Made by a program: the position numbers and the translations under genes. The notes under the pieces are model-generated. The model did not search any database. It was not told the DNA's origin and worked only from the letters and a program-made list of their open reading frames with translations. From Gnetum montanum (taxonomy: Eukaryota; Streptophyta; Gnetopsida; Gnetales; Gnetaceae), in assembly GCA_015680685.1 (NCBI GenBank), contig MNCI01015850.1:178323-242322 (forward strand): 64,000 nucleotides of DNA. Direction: 5' to 3'. Below are positions 35,878 to 48,693 of this stretch, in pieces. How positions within the stretch are numbered: position 1 is the first letter of the stretch; each line of letters starts with the position of its first letter.

Positions 35878-36855
35878 TGATGAGTGTCAAAGTGTCATGT
35901 GGACAGGCCCCCGTTGTTGTGGCCTTTTCAATGGGCCCCCATTCATCTTGCCTCATCAATGGGCCCCTATCAATGTAGCCTCATCTACTTGATGTTGCCC
36001 CATCGATAGGGCCACATCGATGTAGTGTTTGCTACATCTATGGCGCCCTATTAATGTAGGCCAACAATAAATTAAACTATAAATATGGGCTCACTGCCAT
36101 GTTTATGGGAAGTGATGTGATATTTGTAGTAGAGCTCTTATAGTTTTTCCATTTAAGAGTTAGAATATTTCTCTAAGTGTCCATAGCAAGAGTCAAAAAG
36201 TATACAGATCTTTATTTGAGCACTATTGTACTTCAACGACAATAAAGACAAGCCTTTTGATCAAACTTTGTAGCACCTAGAATAGATTAATTATTTATTT
36301 ATGCATTTATTATTTTTATTAATTATGTAATTAATTAAGCTAAATTATACTTCAAGTGATTAGTTAATTAATTAAGCTAAATAGATTAAACACATAAGTA
36401 TGAACACTTTGGGCATAAACACATATTCACTTGGTAACCCTAGTAGCATTATTGCTTGGTGTACCTAGTAGCATAGCGCTTGGTAATCCCAACAGTAGGT
36501 ACATGGGTTTAAGACGTGTACCAAAATTGAAACCAAATGATTATGTTAGGACTAGTTAGAGATTAGTTAAGTAGTTAAATTAAGTTAGTTATTAAATTAT
36601 CTCATCTCTCTATTTTAAGTACCAAGGAACATAAAACATAAAATAATAAAAATCATATGCCTTGATTACACTTAACCATACATTTGTACATCACAAGTGT
36701 ACTTGGGAAGACAATGAATGACTATTAGGATAAGGTTCACTTCCTAGAAAACTAGTGTACCAAAAGACATAGAGTCCATGGAATTTAACCAAATCACACA
36801 TGAACGCTTCATGATTCATATGGTTGGGCATAGGGGTACCCTTCACCACTCATCA
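35878..36855 (+). repeat. 3' LTR of Element 2 with U3 minisatellite
   Basis: It runs from TGATGAG to ctcatca. U3 (about 35909-36050) holds several degenerate units related to 'catcaatgggcccc', more than in the 5' LTR. TATA-like ctataaatatg is followed by 'ggctcac'. The rest follows the family LTR. Confidence 0.75.
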
Positions 36856-38383
36856 CCAAGCTTGTAGATTTCTAAGCAAAGTTTTGGTGATTATGAAGAA
36901 TGCAAGAGATGGGTAGAATATAGATGCTTATGCTCTTGGTTTAACAAAATTTGAAAAGTGCTCTAGATCTCAAAAAACTAGTCCCAAAATATGAGTTTTA
37001 ATTCCATCTTTATAGGGTTAGGTTACCAAATTCAACCTTAAAGTTATGTGAACTTCATTGAGAGTTTATCTAGAGTTCATTTTGGCAAGTTTGATCACAT
37101 AGACTAGGAAATGCTAGTCATTAGATAGGTGATGTTGACACTAATGTGAGTGTTACTGTGACTAAGAGTTCAAAAATTCTTTCTAGTTTTTTCATATTTG
37201 TAGTTCCAAGCCTCCTTGATTCAATTTGATGCCAAAATTGATTTCTAATAATGCTGTTATAATTCCTAGGAGGCTTTGAGCTCAAGGGATGATGTCAAAT
37301 GTTGATTAAGAAGGTTAAAGATGGCATTATAAAGGTTCAAGGGTGTTGGTACTGATGTTGACGTTGATGCTAGTGTTATCTAGGGACTTTGAAAAAGTTA
37401 ACATTTTTTCTAATATTCATCTTAAGCATTCTACATGTCCAAAATAAGATCTAAATGAGCCATAATGGTGCTTGCGGAACCCTGAGAAGCTTCTAGATTA
37501 ATGGAATGCTATTAATTGTTGAACTTGATGGCTTTATGAGGATGCTGATACTAACATGTTGACATTAACACTAATATTAATGTTAGAGTTATTATTACTT
37601 ATAATAGTTAGACAAATTTTCATCCTACTTCCTAAAACTACCTGAAAATAAGCTAAAACTAGCTTTTGGTACATGGAAATTGAAGTCAATTGGTCACTAG
37701 ATAGTTTGAGAAGCCAAGACAAGGGCTAGGATGCAAGTGAAAAGTACTATGAACATAAAAAGAATGAGGCTAGGGATACTAATATTGACAATAATGTTAG
37801 CATCAACCATAGCATTAGAAACATTTTCATCTATGATAAGAGATGAACTTGTCAAAATGCTAAAATTTAATGCCTATGATGTAGATAGTGTTGTGGGTGA
37901 GTCATTTGGAATTTTGTAGAGTTAAAATAGAGGCCAAAAGATCATTTTGTTACATATGAAATAAATAGGATGTTTGAGGACTATAGCTACTATGGAAGTA
38001 CTAGTCCATGAGTGACATTGATACTTTGTCAACATTAACTCTAATACTTAGAAAATGTTTTGTTTCATAACTTTTCTAGTATCACAAAAATAATTGCTCA
38101 TATGCTAGGTTATGAGATGGAATGGTTCATAGAGGTCTCTAGAGTCTAGAAATGTGTCTTGTGACACTACTTTTAAGTCATTTTGATGATCAAACTTTGA
38201 TGAAACAATACCAAAACCACATTTAGTCTTGATGATTACAAAACTAAAAAAGTGGATACAACATTGTCTCTTCTTAATGGATAATGCTAAAATGTTGAAG
38301 AAGAATCCATCAAAAAGAGAATTTATGTTGAATTTTTGTATCTAGGAGAGAAAAAGGGAGAATAAAGAAGTACAAGGGAAGAA
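36856..38383. repeat. Degenerate tandem repeat, unit about 195-235 bp
   Basis: A motif of the type 'gatactaatgttgacattaacactaatgtt' recurs near 37126, 37345, 37540, 37770 and 38005. The sequence between copies is loosely alignable (an aaaattttcatc...aaaataagat-like stretch after each). No gene is supported. The same motif lies at 16645-16670 left of Element 2, so the array was probably the target of Element 2. It may itself be part of an older repeat. Confidence 0.5.
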
Positions 38384-39596
38384 TGTTAGGATATCTTCTA
38401 TACACTGGTCCTAAGAATGATGCTATGCCATAGAAGGGGGCATGACTATATCCTACACATAAGATGACCAAATGGATGTCATTGATGACATTCACATCCT
38501 ATTCTACTTAATATCTTAACATACCCTTACTAAAATAGAATAAAATTTCTTAATCTTTATTAATGTGTTAATCAGAGATAGGGATTGAGATAAGAAGGAA
38601 AATTAGAGAAAGAATGGAGGAATATGAGAGAGGAAAGATAAAATATAAAGTTGGAAAATAGAAAAAGCAATAAAGTAAAGGATAATGGAAAACATTGCCT
38701 ATACATCAATATGAGTTGCTATGCCACAAAAGTGGAGCATGGCTAGATTGCACAATCTATTTACTTTTATCTTTTGACTTTTTCTTGAGGAAAAGTATGG
38801 TCATTTATATAACAAGAGGGATGAACCCCAAATCAATAATTATAATAGTAGTATCATCATGGAGGGAAGAATATTCTCTAGAAAAATAGATAAATACCCA
38901 AACCATGAGGAAATAGAAATCAAACCATTATAAGGATCATGCATTAGCTTCGAGGGAAAATAATTCTAACCTTATTTCCAACCAACCAACTAGCCCCAAC
39001 TATTCATATAGGATATCAAAACCAAGAAATAAAAAATAGTCATATGAAACTATTAACAAGTAGTATCCAATGATCTACCCACATGAAGACAAATGTACAT
39101 AACATCAAATTATTTTTATTTATTTTTCAATTGATGGATGGATGTAAACTATTTTGGCCTCAACTCACCTTTATTTTGGATAAATTTCTTTATTTTTACT
39201 ATTAGGAATGATTTCTTAAGTTTATGGCCTCAATTATTTCTTATAAATTTTAAGGCTATACACAAATGAAATGACTAATTTTGAAGGCTATTAACATTTA
39301 ATTTTCTTTGTAATTTCCTGATTTTTCATATTCCTTTCTTCTCCCATTTATAGATATATCACTAGTATTAACTTTCATTCTTAAATTATTAATTCATTAT
39401 TAGAATTCATTAGTATGATCAAATTATCAAGAAACCATCATATTAAATGCATTATAAAGATTTTTATAACTTATTTTTTCATAGTCTATAATTTCATACA
39501 TTCCATAATTAATACATCTAGAATATCAAGAATCATAACTATATAAGTTAATAATTCAAGAAATTTTTTTTAACAAAATTGGTATCAAAGCTAGCC
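38384..39596 (+). mobile_element. LTR plus initiator-Met primer site, body missing
   Basis: Positions 38384-39575 start TGTTA and end TAACA, a 5-bp terminal inverted repeat, 1192 bp long. Three bases later 'ttggtatcaaagctagcc' (39579-39596) is close to the tRNA-iMet primer site TGGTATCAGAGC. That places the LTR at the 5' end of an element of a different family. The expected body is absent, and Element 5 third-ORF sequence begins within about 10 bases. Confidence 0.6.
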
Positions 39597-39600
39597 ACCA

Positions 39601-40095
39601 TGATGACCTCTCCTCTTCTTGCAACTTGGTTACTACCTTATCTTTCATCATCTCCTACTAGGATGTGGTAGGAGCATGATGGATTGCATCATTAGCATAG
39701 CACACTATGCCCTACCTTTTGCAAATTTTTTTGATAAGGTATGAAAAGGAAGTATCTTCCTTCCTCTTTCACTTTATTTAAATCACTTTTCTATCTCTAG
39801 ATAGATAAGCTATAGAAGATTGATAGGAAATTTTCTTCTTAGAGTGGCACATGCATAGGTGGAGAAGGCTATGACCTTACTCTGCCTTACCATGGGGTTT
39901 AGGTGATAGGCTATAATTTTGAAGAAGCATGTTCCATCTTTGTGAGAACACCACACTCCTTATGATCCATCCTATAGTAGCATTACACCCATTCTTTCCT
40001 AGCTTCTAGGTCTATCATGATTAAGATTTCAGCCAATGTTGCCCAAGTATCATGCAAACTGAGAGCCTTCAATATGGCCCCAACTAAGTAGGAGA
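39601..40095 (-). pseudogene. Third ORF of Element 5, distal fragment
   Basis: The minus-strand translation matches Element 2's third ORF from about the middle of the transposon-protein-like domain: HLNPMVRQSKVIAFSTYA, then LIYLEIEK. It runs to the equivalent of the EEEYY region and breaks off at about 39601 against the primer-site stub. It continues the fragment at 49564-50043 across Element 4. Stops present. Confidence 0.7.
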
Positions 40096-40985
40096 TTGAT
40101 AAATCCAAATTTGTCACCATAATGATATAGTAGTTACCATATTATATCTATAATGTCATAGATACATTATTGTATCTCATGACACGTTATCATATAAACA
40201 ATATTGTAGGGTGCATGCCAGGCAATAAAAGCAACAATTAAGCACATGGATCTGTAGTAGATTTCATACCATAGTAGAATAAATCTTTTAATTTCTTTTT
40301 GTAATTTAAATTTTCAGTACTTATCATTGTGTGCCCACAGTGTAATGTTAAGTGATTGAATTGAGTCTTTATTCAAGTGTGATGTACTTGGACACATTGC
40401 ATGATCACAAATAAAGATCTAGATTACTTTCCCTCATTGTAGCAATACTTAGTTTTATTTTTTCTTTCATTTAGTTTCATGTTTACTATTTTCATAGTTA
40501 CTGATTTACTTTCAATGCACTTTACTATTCCTATCATTAAGTAGTATGAGTATGAATGATCTCGAGCACTTAAGTATAGCTACTTGGTAACCCAATAGTA
40601 CTATCACTTAGTACACCTAGTAGTATGGTATTTGGTAATCCCACTAGTAGTTACATGAAGTCTAAGTTGTAAACAGACGATCAAGACCAACTTCTCATCA
40701 CATAGGCTAGATTAGATTCATTTACTATCACTTAAATTAAAAACCATTACTTTTAATTCATGTTAGCTAGGAGCAATATGCCCAATACAACATCATCTAT
40801 CATATGCCTCATCGTGAATTAAACCATACGCATTGAATTTACTAGCTCACATGGAAAGACAACGATCATGAACTCTAACCAATTACTTGCATAATCACGT
40901 TGCCTTGCCTCCTGAATTCGACTAACATCATGCGTGAACATTTGTATCTCATACGGTTGGGCGTTGGATATGCCACTGCTCATCA
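40096..40985 (+). repeat. 5' LTR of Element 4
   Basis: It starts 'ttgataaatccaaa' (tagataaatccaaa in the 3' copy, so the ancestral start was probably tggataaatcc) and ends ctcatca. U3 has dyad-rich sequence around 'atctataatgtcatagatac'. TATA-like gcaataaaagc (gcctataaaagc in the 3' copy). Confidence 0.8.
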
Positions 40986-41005
40986 TTAGCACCATTGCTA
41001 GGGAC
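40986..41005 (+). other. Primer-binding site of Element 4
   Basis: 'ttagcaccattgctagggac' directly follows the LTR. It is one of the better preserved copies of the tRNA-Asp-type site, with G to A at the third base. Confidence 0.65.
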
Positions 41006-41119
41006 AAGTCAATGTTATACTAAGTAATTAATTTTCCACAGTTCATTATATTTGAAACTTAAAGTCAATCTAACAACCATAAGCACACTTTTAACTCAAA
41101 CTCTCTAAGAAATATAACA

Positions 41120-44100
41120 CAGCTTCACATAATGATCATCCATCACCTACCAAGAAGATAAGAATTAGTAGTAATAGAATTGTTGATGAAGAAGAATGGG
41201 GGATGCTAATGTAGACATGAATTACTTATGTTCACACTAATTCATACTATCTAGACTTTACTTTCATCTTTCATCAAGATAAGTAAATGAGGTGGAAAGA
41301 CATACAAGGCAACATAGTCCTACCTCTAGAATGTGCAGCATTGAATATCTACAAATTACCCTAAAGGGGATACATTTAGATCAAATTTAGGAAGGGTATC
41401 TTATGATTCAACACATGATCAGGTCTCATGAACCCATAAGGAAGTAGATGAGAAGACATGCTACCATGAAAATCAAACATATACATAGTAAAGGAAAGCA
41501 GAATAACACTTTTTTATCATAGAAGAACTTGATGCTAATCAATTCATTTTAGAACAACTCCATTAGAACCATGAGGAGCCTTCAAAGACACCTATCATCA
41601 AACTAGAGAAACATATCAAAGCCTAAATTCATTCTACTCTAATAGAGACACATAAGGAGGAGGTTATTGACTCAAGATACAAGTGAGACTTTAGGCCAAG
41701 GGATCCTACTAAATATTACAGGGAGACATACAAGAGTCATGAAAGGAGAACCAACCAGCACTATTCTCCTACCACCTCGTATGCCTCATCATGATCATCG
41801 AAGGACTTGCACAGGAGAAGATACAAGTACAGGGACTCTAATAGGGAAGAAAGGTGAACTCATAGCCATCATGATATATATTCTATATACTCTAATTTAT
41901 AAGATGAAGAGCATGAAAAAAAAAAGAAATAGAAGAGAGGATCAAAAGAGACATGAGCATATAAGGGATCACCACTACAATAAAGCATATGAATTCAATC
42001 ATAATAATGAACCCCTAATGGCAACCTAAAGTATGATAAATATTTAGGAAGCTATCTACATATCGACCAGGAATGTGAGAGATAGCCAAATCAAATGGCT
42101 AGATATGAACAATATGCCACAATTTGAAGGTGGTTATAACGATGATCCCTAGCATCACCTTCAAGCATTTCATGATGTCTATGTCTTTTAGAACATAGAG
42201 AGTGAATGATAGAAATTAAAGTTATTTTCTAGAACACTTGTGAAGGAAGTGGAAAGTTGGTATAGGTCACTGGAACCTAAATCCATTAGATGTTGGAGTA
42301 CCATGCTTGAAATATTTAATGATAAATATTAGACCTATTCACAAGTGTCAAATCTAAGAAAACAAATCCAGAACTAGAAACAAGGAACTCACAAAACCCT
42401 TGATGTGGTAATGGATAGATGTTATTTGTTGTTACATAGATGTGTAGGCCACAAATGTTTATCAAAGGAATAACTTAGGCACATCATAGATGGGATGAGA
42501 AGTAAAATCAAACAGACCTTGGGGTTTACGCCCAAGGAAAATTATACGAATTGACCATCCATCACATTCAAAGACTAATTGATCAAGTGGTAAAAGAAGA
42601 ATATGAAATTAGAAAAAGAGAATTAGGTAAAGAGTAGAATAGGGATCCATCAATAAGAAACAGAGATGCATGGGTGTGTGATACCCAAGAGGAAAAAACC
42701 TTGGACTAGGCAATTCAAAAAGAGATGGTACTAATCCAAAAGTATATTGTCAATGTAATAGCACAAGTAGCAAAAATATGGAATTTAGTTGATGAAAGGT
42801 GTACTACAATGCTAAATATTATGGAGGAAATAGTAGAGCAAGCCTTCGCAAGAGGCAAATAAAAAAGAAAGAAGAGAGAACTTGGAAGCAAAGGCAAAGT
42901 TACTTTAATAGCTAAGGGATCATATGCCAGCTCTACAAATGATGAAGGTTGTACTATGTGTTAGTACGAACATCCTAAAGGATGTTGTCTAGTTGTGACA
43001 CATCTACAAGAAATAGAGGCATATGCACTTAACCCAAAACTTGTTTAGAAACATATGCCCAAATGATTACCTTATTTTCAAGGGAACTACAAACAACAAC
43101 CTCAACTAATGCACTATCCTAGTGGACCCTTACCACAACTGTAGGAGCAATACCACTAGCAATGGCAATAGCCTCAAGTGTGGGCCAAGCCACTACCATG
43201 CCAATAGTATCCATATCGATAACTTAACCCTTATAAATACTATGTCTAATAACTTGTCTCATTAGTAAACACTACTATTCAAATTCCATAGTATTATCCA
43301 CCAGAATATCATATGCTAACATCACCAAGGGCCAATTCAAACTTGTACGTGCATCCACAAGAAGCTAATTTTTCAAATCCCAATCCAATTCCTTTGCCAC
43401 CAGTCCCACCACCTATGATGCAAGGAGAGTTTCCATCACAACGACAGTAAAAGAGAGCTGTAAAGGTAGTAAATATACAAGTGGAAGATCTCACTAGTAA
43501 TGCTCAAGGCTAAATAAAGAAATGTCCTTTCTTTAGGACAAGTCCAAAGAAGACTAGTAGAATTTGAACTTTAATGAGACCATCTTCTTTTGAAACAAAT
43601 CTCCTCATTGTTAATAAGCTTCCATCTTCATCCAATTCGAATGTTCAAACTATCATGCTTACTGAAATCATTCCAAAATGGATCAAGGTATGACCACTCC
43701 TAAGAAGAGAATTGATCTAGGAATTCCTTTAATTTATCTATTAATAGCTAAGAATTTACCATGCAAGGCTCTATTAGACTCTGGTTCCAAGGTGAATTTG
43801 ATCTCTTACAAAACATATTAAGCATGAAACCTACCACCATTGGAAGAGTGCAACATTAGGTTGGAGCTTGTAGATCAGTCTATCACCACTCATTTGGGAC
43901 AAATTGACAATGTAGTGACCACTATCAATGGGTGGTCCTATCTAGCCAACTTTCTAGTAATCAATGTAAAAGATGTTGATAAAGAATTCTCAGTAATTAT
44001 GGGACGGTCATGGCTTAGCATAATTAATGCTAAGCTAAGTATGAGAGATTTATTGGTTTAGATTTCTAAGGAAGATGCACATGGAGCCATACACACGTAG
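41120..44100 (+). pseudogene. gag and protease of Element 4 (broken)
   Basis: The gag N-terminus has YVHTNSYYLDFTFIFHQD and QGNIVLPLE, matching the sister elements. The knuckle reads GCTMC*YEHPKGC near 42950-42985. A proline-rich tail with VPPPMMQGEFPSQ follows. The protease (about 43640-44060) keeps LLDSGSKVNLIS and an open stretch, 43840-44061, with INGWSYLANFLVI and VIMGRSWLSIINA. Frameshifts and stops occur in gag. No RT follows. Confidence 0.7.
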
Positions 44101-46580
44101 TGAATTCTGTGCATAACTACTAAAAGTAAAAGGTGCAATAGTGGACCAACACTCTAGAACATCAACACAGTGACTATTCTAGACCACATCAACAATAATA
44201 AACAACCAACGTGTGCAACCAAAAGAGCAAAGGTTACAAAATCAAAAGACACCCTGTGGCCACTAACTGAGAACCTTAATTTGTCTAATACATGCATGAA
44301 AACATCTAAAAAACTTCCTAATTTCCAAACTAAGAAAATGACTCCAACTGAGAACCTAAAATTGAAATAATTAACTCATAATCATACATCAAAAGGGAAA
44401 GAGAACAAGGATTTAAATGATCATAACTCGACTACCATCAAAATTACATGGGATAATGATAGAAAAGTTACATTACTAAAGATGGTAGGTGAACCACCTA
44501 TAGTGTATGACCCAAGAGATTTAGGGAGTATTTTTCAAACACTTGTCCATGAGATCAATTGTGGGGGGAGATACTTTATGTTGACTTTTGTTTTACAATT
44601 CTTTACATTTTTCAAATTCTTTGATATTTTTCTCATTCTTTATAATTTTACCTTGCCTTTTCATTTTTCATTATTTATACTTATTCATAATTTTCTATCT
44701 TTCTCATTTCTTTCATACTTTGTTTTTAAATCTTATGTAAATAATTTTTATTCTTAATAAAACACATTCAAATAAAGGCAATATGTATCCGAACAAAGTA
44801 AAGATTTCTCTATGTTATCAAGTCATAAAAGACTTTTCATTAATAAGAGGTTTTTACCATGACCATAATGATATTCTTTCCATCATCAAACTAAGAGTAA
44901 ACTTTTGACCATTACCCTTAGATAGAAAAGTGAAGAACCAAGGGAGAATAAAAAGGGTGGGACAGCAAGGGAACTTGTGGATTCTTTTTGGATTATCATT
45001 GTAAGTTCTATCATGTTCCTAAGGTTGTATTATATCTTTGTAGATCTAACAAAAATGGGAGTAAGAGTAAAATAAGTGCTACCTTAAAAGGTTGACATAG
45101 TTAAAAATAAAACAACATAGAATAAATTTTTGGGAGTTCCACTAGAAAGACATGTTACCCATGCCTAAAGGTAGGTAGCTACTCAAAAATATAAAAATAA
45201 AAATAAAGTGACATGAATAAAAATATTCCCTTAGAAAATATGCCAAGTGACAATAATTATTATAACATTGATAGTCTTATGATTGTAATTCCAAGAGATG
45301 AAATGCTATGATGTCAATAGAAAGTGGTTTGGACCTAGTTTAATTCTTGGATAGAAAGGCTAATGATTACCTTAACCACTAATAAAACATAAAAATTCAT
45401 TATGCCTATGGTAAGACACCTCATGTTCTAATTTCTGAAATCTTTTCTAATCCCATTTCATCTCACTATTTGAATAACCATAACTAATGATTTTACGTAA
45501 CATAGAGATATTTTTCCAATTTGTTGGTACTTATATATGTATTTTTCTAAATAGGTATTCATTACATTCAACTCCTTAAGTGTCTAAGAACACATTTATG
45601 CATGGTTTTACAAGGGCATTAAGAGCTAAAGCTTGCCTTGGGGAGAACCCACTTGTATAGCTATTGTATCTTATTATTGCCAAGTAATTCCACATCATCT
45701 TGAGCCTTCTAATTCCAATAAATGACAATAAACACTTCCCATATTATTCACACTATCTATTCCAATTACACAACACAATTGTCTATCTCATTCATTCCAT
45801 TAACACCCCATACACTTTCATAACCTGAGATTTCTTAATCATAGATTTTCAACCCTTATTTTTCACAACCAAAGTGTCATCTCCATTTCAGGACCATTTC
45901 AACATGATGTATATCTTCAAACCATTTGATGAGACTCAATTCTTCCCTAAAACACCTTTAAAAAATTGATTTCTTCTAAGTTGACATTGTAGTTACGATA
46001 TTGTAGGAACCTACGATATCGCAATTACAATGTCATATTTATGATATCACACTTATAAAAACTATATATAGCATAGGGGAGTTAGAAAAAATTTTCAATC
46101 TGATTTTCATAAAAGATGAATTGTTGTCAATTTTTCTTTGACACTCAATGCTCTAACACCCCTTCTTCTACTACCCATAACTTACACATTCTTGCTCCAA
46201 TTTTAGTGATTTTCAAATCTACATGATCCTAGAGTGCTCATCTTAGTTGTGGGGATGTTTAAGGAAAATCTACATTAATGTTTTGAAAATTGCTAATGGC
46301 TGGAAAGTATTATAAGGGTAAGTATAAGGGGACATATTAAGAATTTTTAAACTAAATTACTTATGTCAAGTCCAAAACAACTTTAAGAAAACTTCTAATT
46401 GATCATACCACTCATTTTACATCATAGAAAAGTACTAATAGGGTTGATCTTGAAAAATTTCTTAACTTTGCAATCATAATGAACTAAGAACTTAATATAA
46501 CTAAGGTTATGAGTAAGGTACCAAATTTCTTCTCGTTTATGAAAATACTTTAGTAATTCCAAAATCTTGATTAATTGTAG
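44101..46580 (+). other. RT/IN deletion and post-pol spacer of Element 4
   Basis: A polypurine-like 'caattgtggggggaga' lies at 44556-44571, right after a short Lys/Asn-rich stretch. Conserved blocks: 'ctagaaagacatgttaccc' at about 45142-45160 and 'ggggagaacccacttgtat' near 45639. A near-perfect 25-bp palindrome at 45983-46007/46010-46034 (three mismatches, all transitions) shares 'gcaatta' and 'gatatcg' with this element's U3. TATA-like ttataaaaac follows at about 46052. Polypurine-like 'ttagttgtgggga' is at about 46243 and acceptor-like 'aattgtag' ends at 46580. Confidence 0.55.
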
Positions 46581-48500
46581 ATGGTCCAAAAAAGAGGTAC
46601 ACAAGGAGAACTTCCAAGATTGGCAAGAAAAATATCATGAGGTGGAAGAGGACAAGTGAGCAAGCAAAACCCAAAAGAAGAATAAGAACTGTAGGAGGCA
46701 CAATCCTTTAATATTCATCAACAAACTCCTACCATGGAGAAATCTACTCAAGTAGAAGTAGATATTTCACAAGAGCCTATCTAGGGATAGCAACTCACAC
46801 TATCATCTAAATGCCTTTAGGTTATTCAAAAAAAATCCATCATGTTGACAATAATTATAGAACTTAACTTTGGTCCATTTCTAAAGTTTTCTCCAAAAGG
46901 TGTTAAGGTCCAACTTTAGTCATCTCCTTTGTGACCTACTTTGACAAAAAATTGGTAGTAATATTTAGGAGAAACACTCTAGCTTTGGAAAAATTGAGAA
47001 GTAAATGCTATAGTAAAAATTGAAAGGATCTCAGTGTCTTACTCAATTAAGGTAAGTGCAGAGGTACTAAAAGTACCCAATGAAGGAGTAGAGGTGACAT
47101 AGATATTAACAAGATCTAACACAAATGCTAGGAAGCTATGGTTGTAGCAATCATATGGCAAGGACAATAAAGAATATAGTGAACTAACTACAAGAAAATA
47201 TTATTTTTAAAATAGGTACTTATCATTTCTTCCCTACAAAGAGATTAAACCAAATCTCTACATATGCAACTAGAGGTAGCATAATATTAATGGGAAAGTT
47301 CAATGCAAACAACACTCACTTCTACTTCACAAAAATCGAAAGGTGCTTCAAGTTAAAAAAAGGCAAGAAAGTTAACACTTTCATTCCCTTTCCTTAACTG
47401 GAAGTTACGCAAACAAGCTAACATCCTAGGGTATACAAATGATGTATTAAGGAAGGTAGAGAATGCTTCCTATGTTGAAATGCTCAAGCCAATACCTCCC
47501 AAAAAGGACCAAATAGAAGAAAAACTAGGCACTGAGGAGAAATTGCAAGTTCTACCACTACCACTACAAGATTATAGGCCTTCAATGAGTCATTTGTAGC
47601 AAATTGTAGAAATCATCAGTTGGGAAAGTAAGGAAAACGCAAATTTATCCAAAGTAATTGATGATGTAGTTAGGTCAACCATCTCAACAAATCCTACAAA
47701 TAGACAAATATCATTATAGTCAGGAGGAAAGGCCTAGTGGTCACAATAGATTTTCAAGAATGCCACATCATTCCAAGTAATGCTTGAATCTGGAGAAGAA
47801 GTCACAATTGTGGTCATGCAACACCATGATGCAACAAGAGCTATAGAAGTGATCACGGATCACATTAAAGAATCTTTCAATGTACATGTTGTGCCACCAG
47901 CTAATATTTTTGGAACTAAAGATGCTCAAATGTTAGCTAGCACCTCTATGACTCCTACAAAACATGAAGATTTATCACTAGGAATGTACATGTTGTGCCA
48001 CCAGCTAATATTTGCAGTAGTCTATCTAACTTAGTAGTCTATCATGGTCCCAAAAAGAGGTACAATAGATCTAACTTAGTTTGTATGAGAAAGAGTTTGT
48101 AGATTGTAAAGATGCTTTATAGAAACTTCAAGTAGAAAATTTAGATTAAAAGTAACTAAGGCTAGCTACTAGGGATAAAAAGATGTAGTAGTGAACGTAG
48201 TTAGAAGATTAAAAAATTATCATGAATTAAGAGAGAAGGCCAAAGCTTTTGAAGAAGGAAAATGATAGTTTGCATCATGGTATGCTAAAGCTAATAAGAT
48301 GTTTCTACAACTGTCATGTTTATGGAATGTGCTAACTCCATCAAATATTAGTTCATTAACATGGATGATTCATGATCCAAGAAAAAAAGAGGAGACATTG
48401 TAAGTGCTCCTAAACTGCTATCAAGTTTAGAAGTCTAATGACAAGGGGAAGCAACCAATGGAAGAGCCACCACAACCTAGAACAACATAAGGCTACATCC
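46581..48500 (+). pseudogene. Third ORF of Element 4 (broken)
   Basis: ATG 46581 follows 'attgtag' directly. The reading begins MVQKRGTQGELPRLARKI. A later stretch (about 47195-47340, with a frameshift) aligns with the Element 2 domain: KIGTYHFFPTKRLNQIS, then GSIILMGKFN. Near the end SCLWNVLTP corresponds to MSYLWDIPI of Element 2. An open 84-codon stretch (47780-48034) survives. A 'gtacatgttgtgccaccagctaatatttt'-like piece is tandemly repeated at about 47882 and 47984. No membrane segment seen. Confidence 0.55.
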
Positions 48501-48693
48501 AGCTTCGCCAAATTTTATTTTCACATTGTAAAGTTTGTCATGTTATAAATGTCTCATTTTTGTAAAACACCACTACAACACTTAAGAGCCATGTATCAAG
48601 TAGTTAGTGTCATATAAATCTACCTTCCAATTTTGTAAGGGACTCTATCCTCATTTTAAACTTAAGGATGAGTTTTTTATCAGTTGAGGGGGT

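Larger units (their letters stand above)
16676..36855 (+). mobile_element. Element 2: Athila-like LTR retrotransposon with third ORF, host of Element 3
   Basis: Two LTRs (16676-17566 and 35878-36855) enclose a primer site, gag, protease, RT, RNase H, integrase, a long spacer and a third ORF. Element 3 (28234-35623 plus one 5-bp target copy) is nested just after the third ORF. Without it Element 2 is about 12.8 kb, within the range of large Athila-like elements. All coding parts are broken. I found no convincing 5-bp target duplication at its own ends. Confidence 0.8.
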
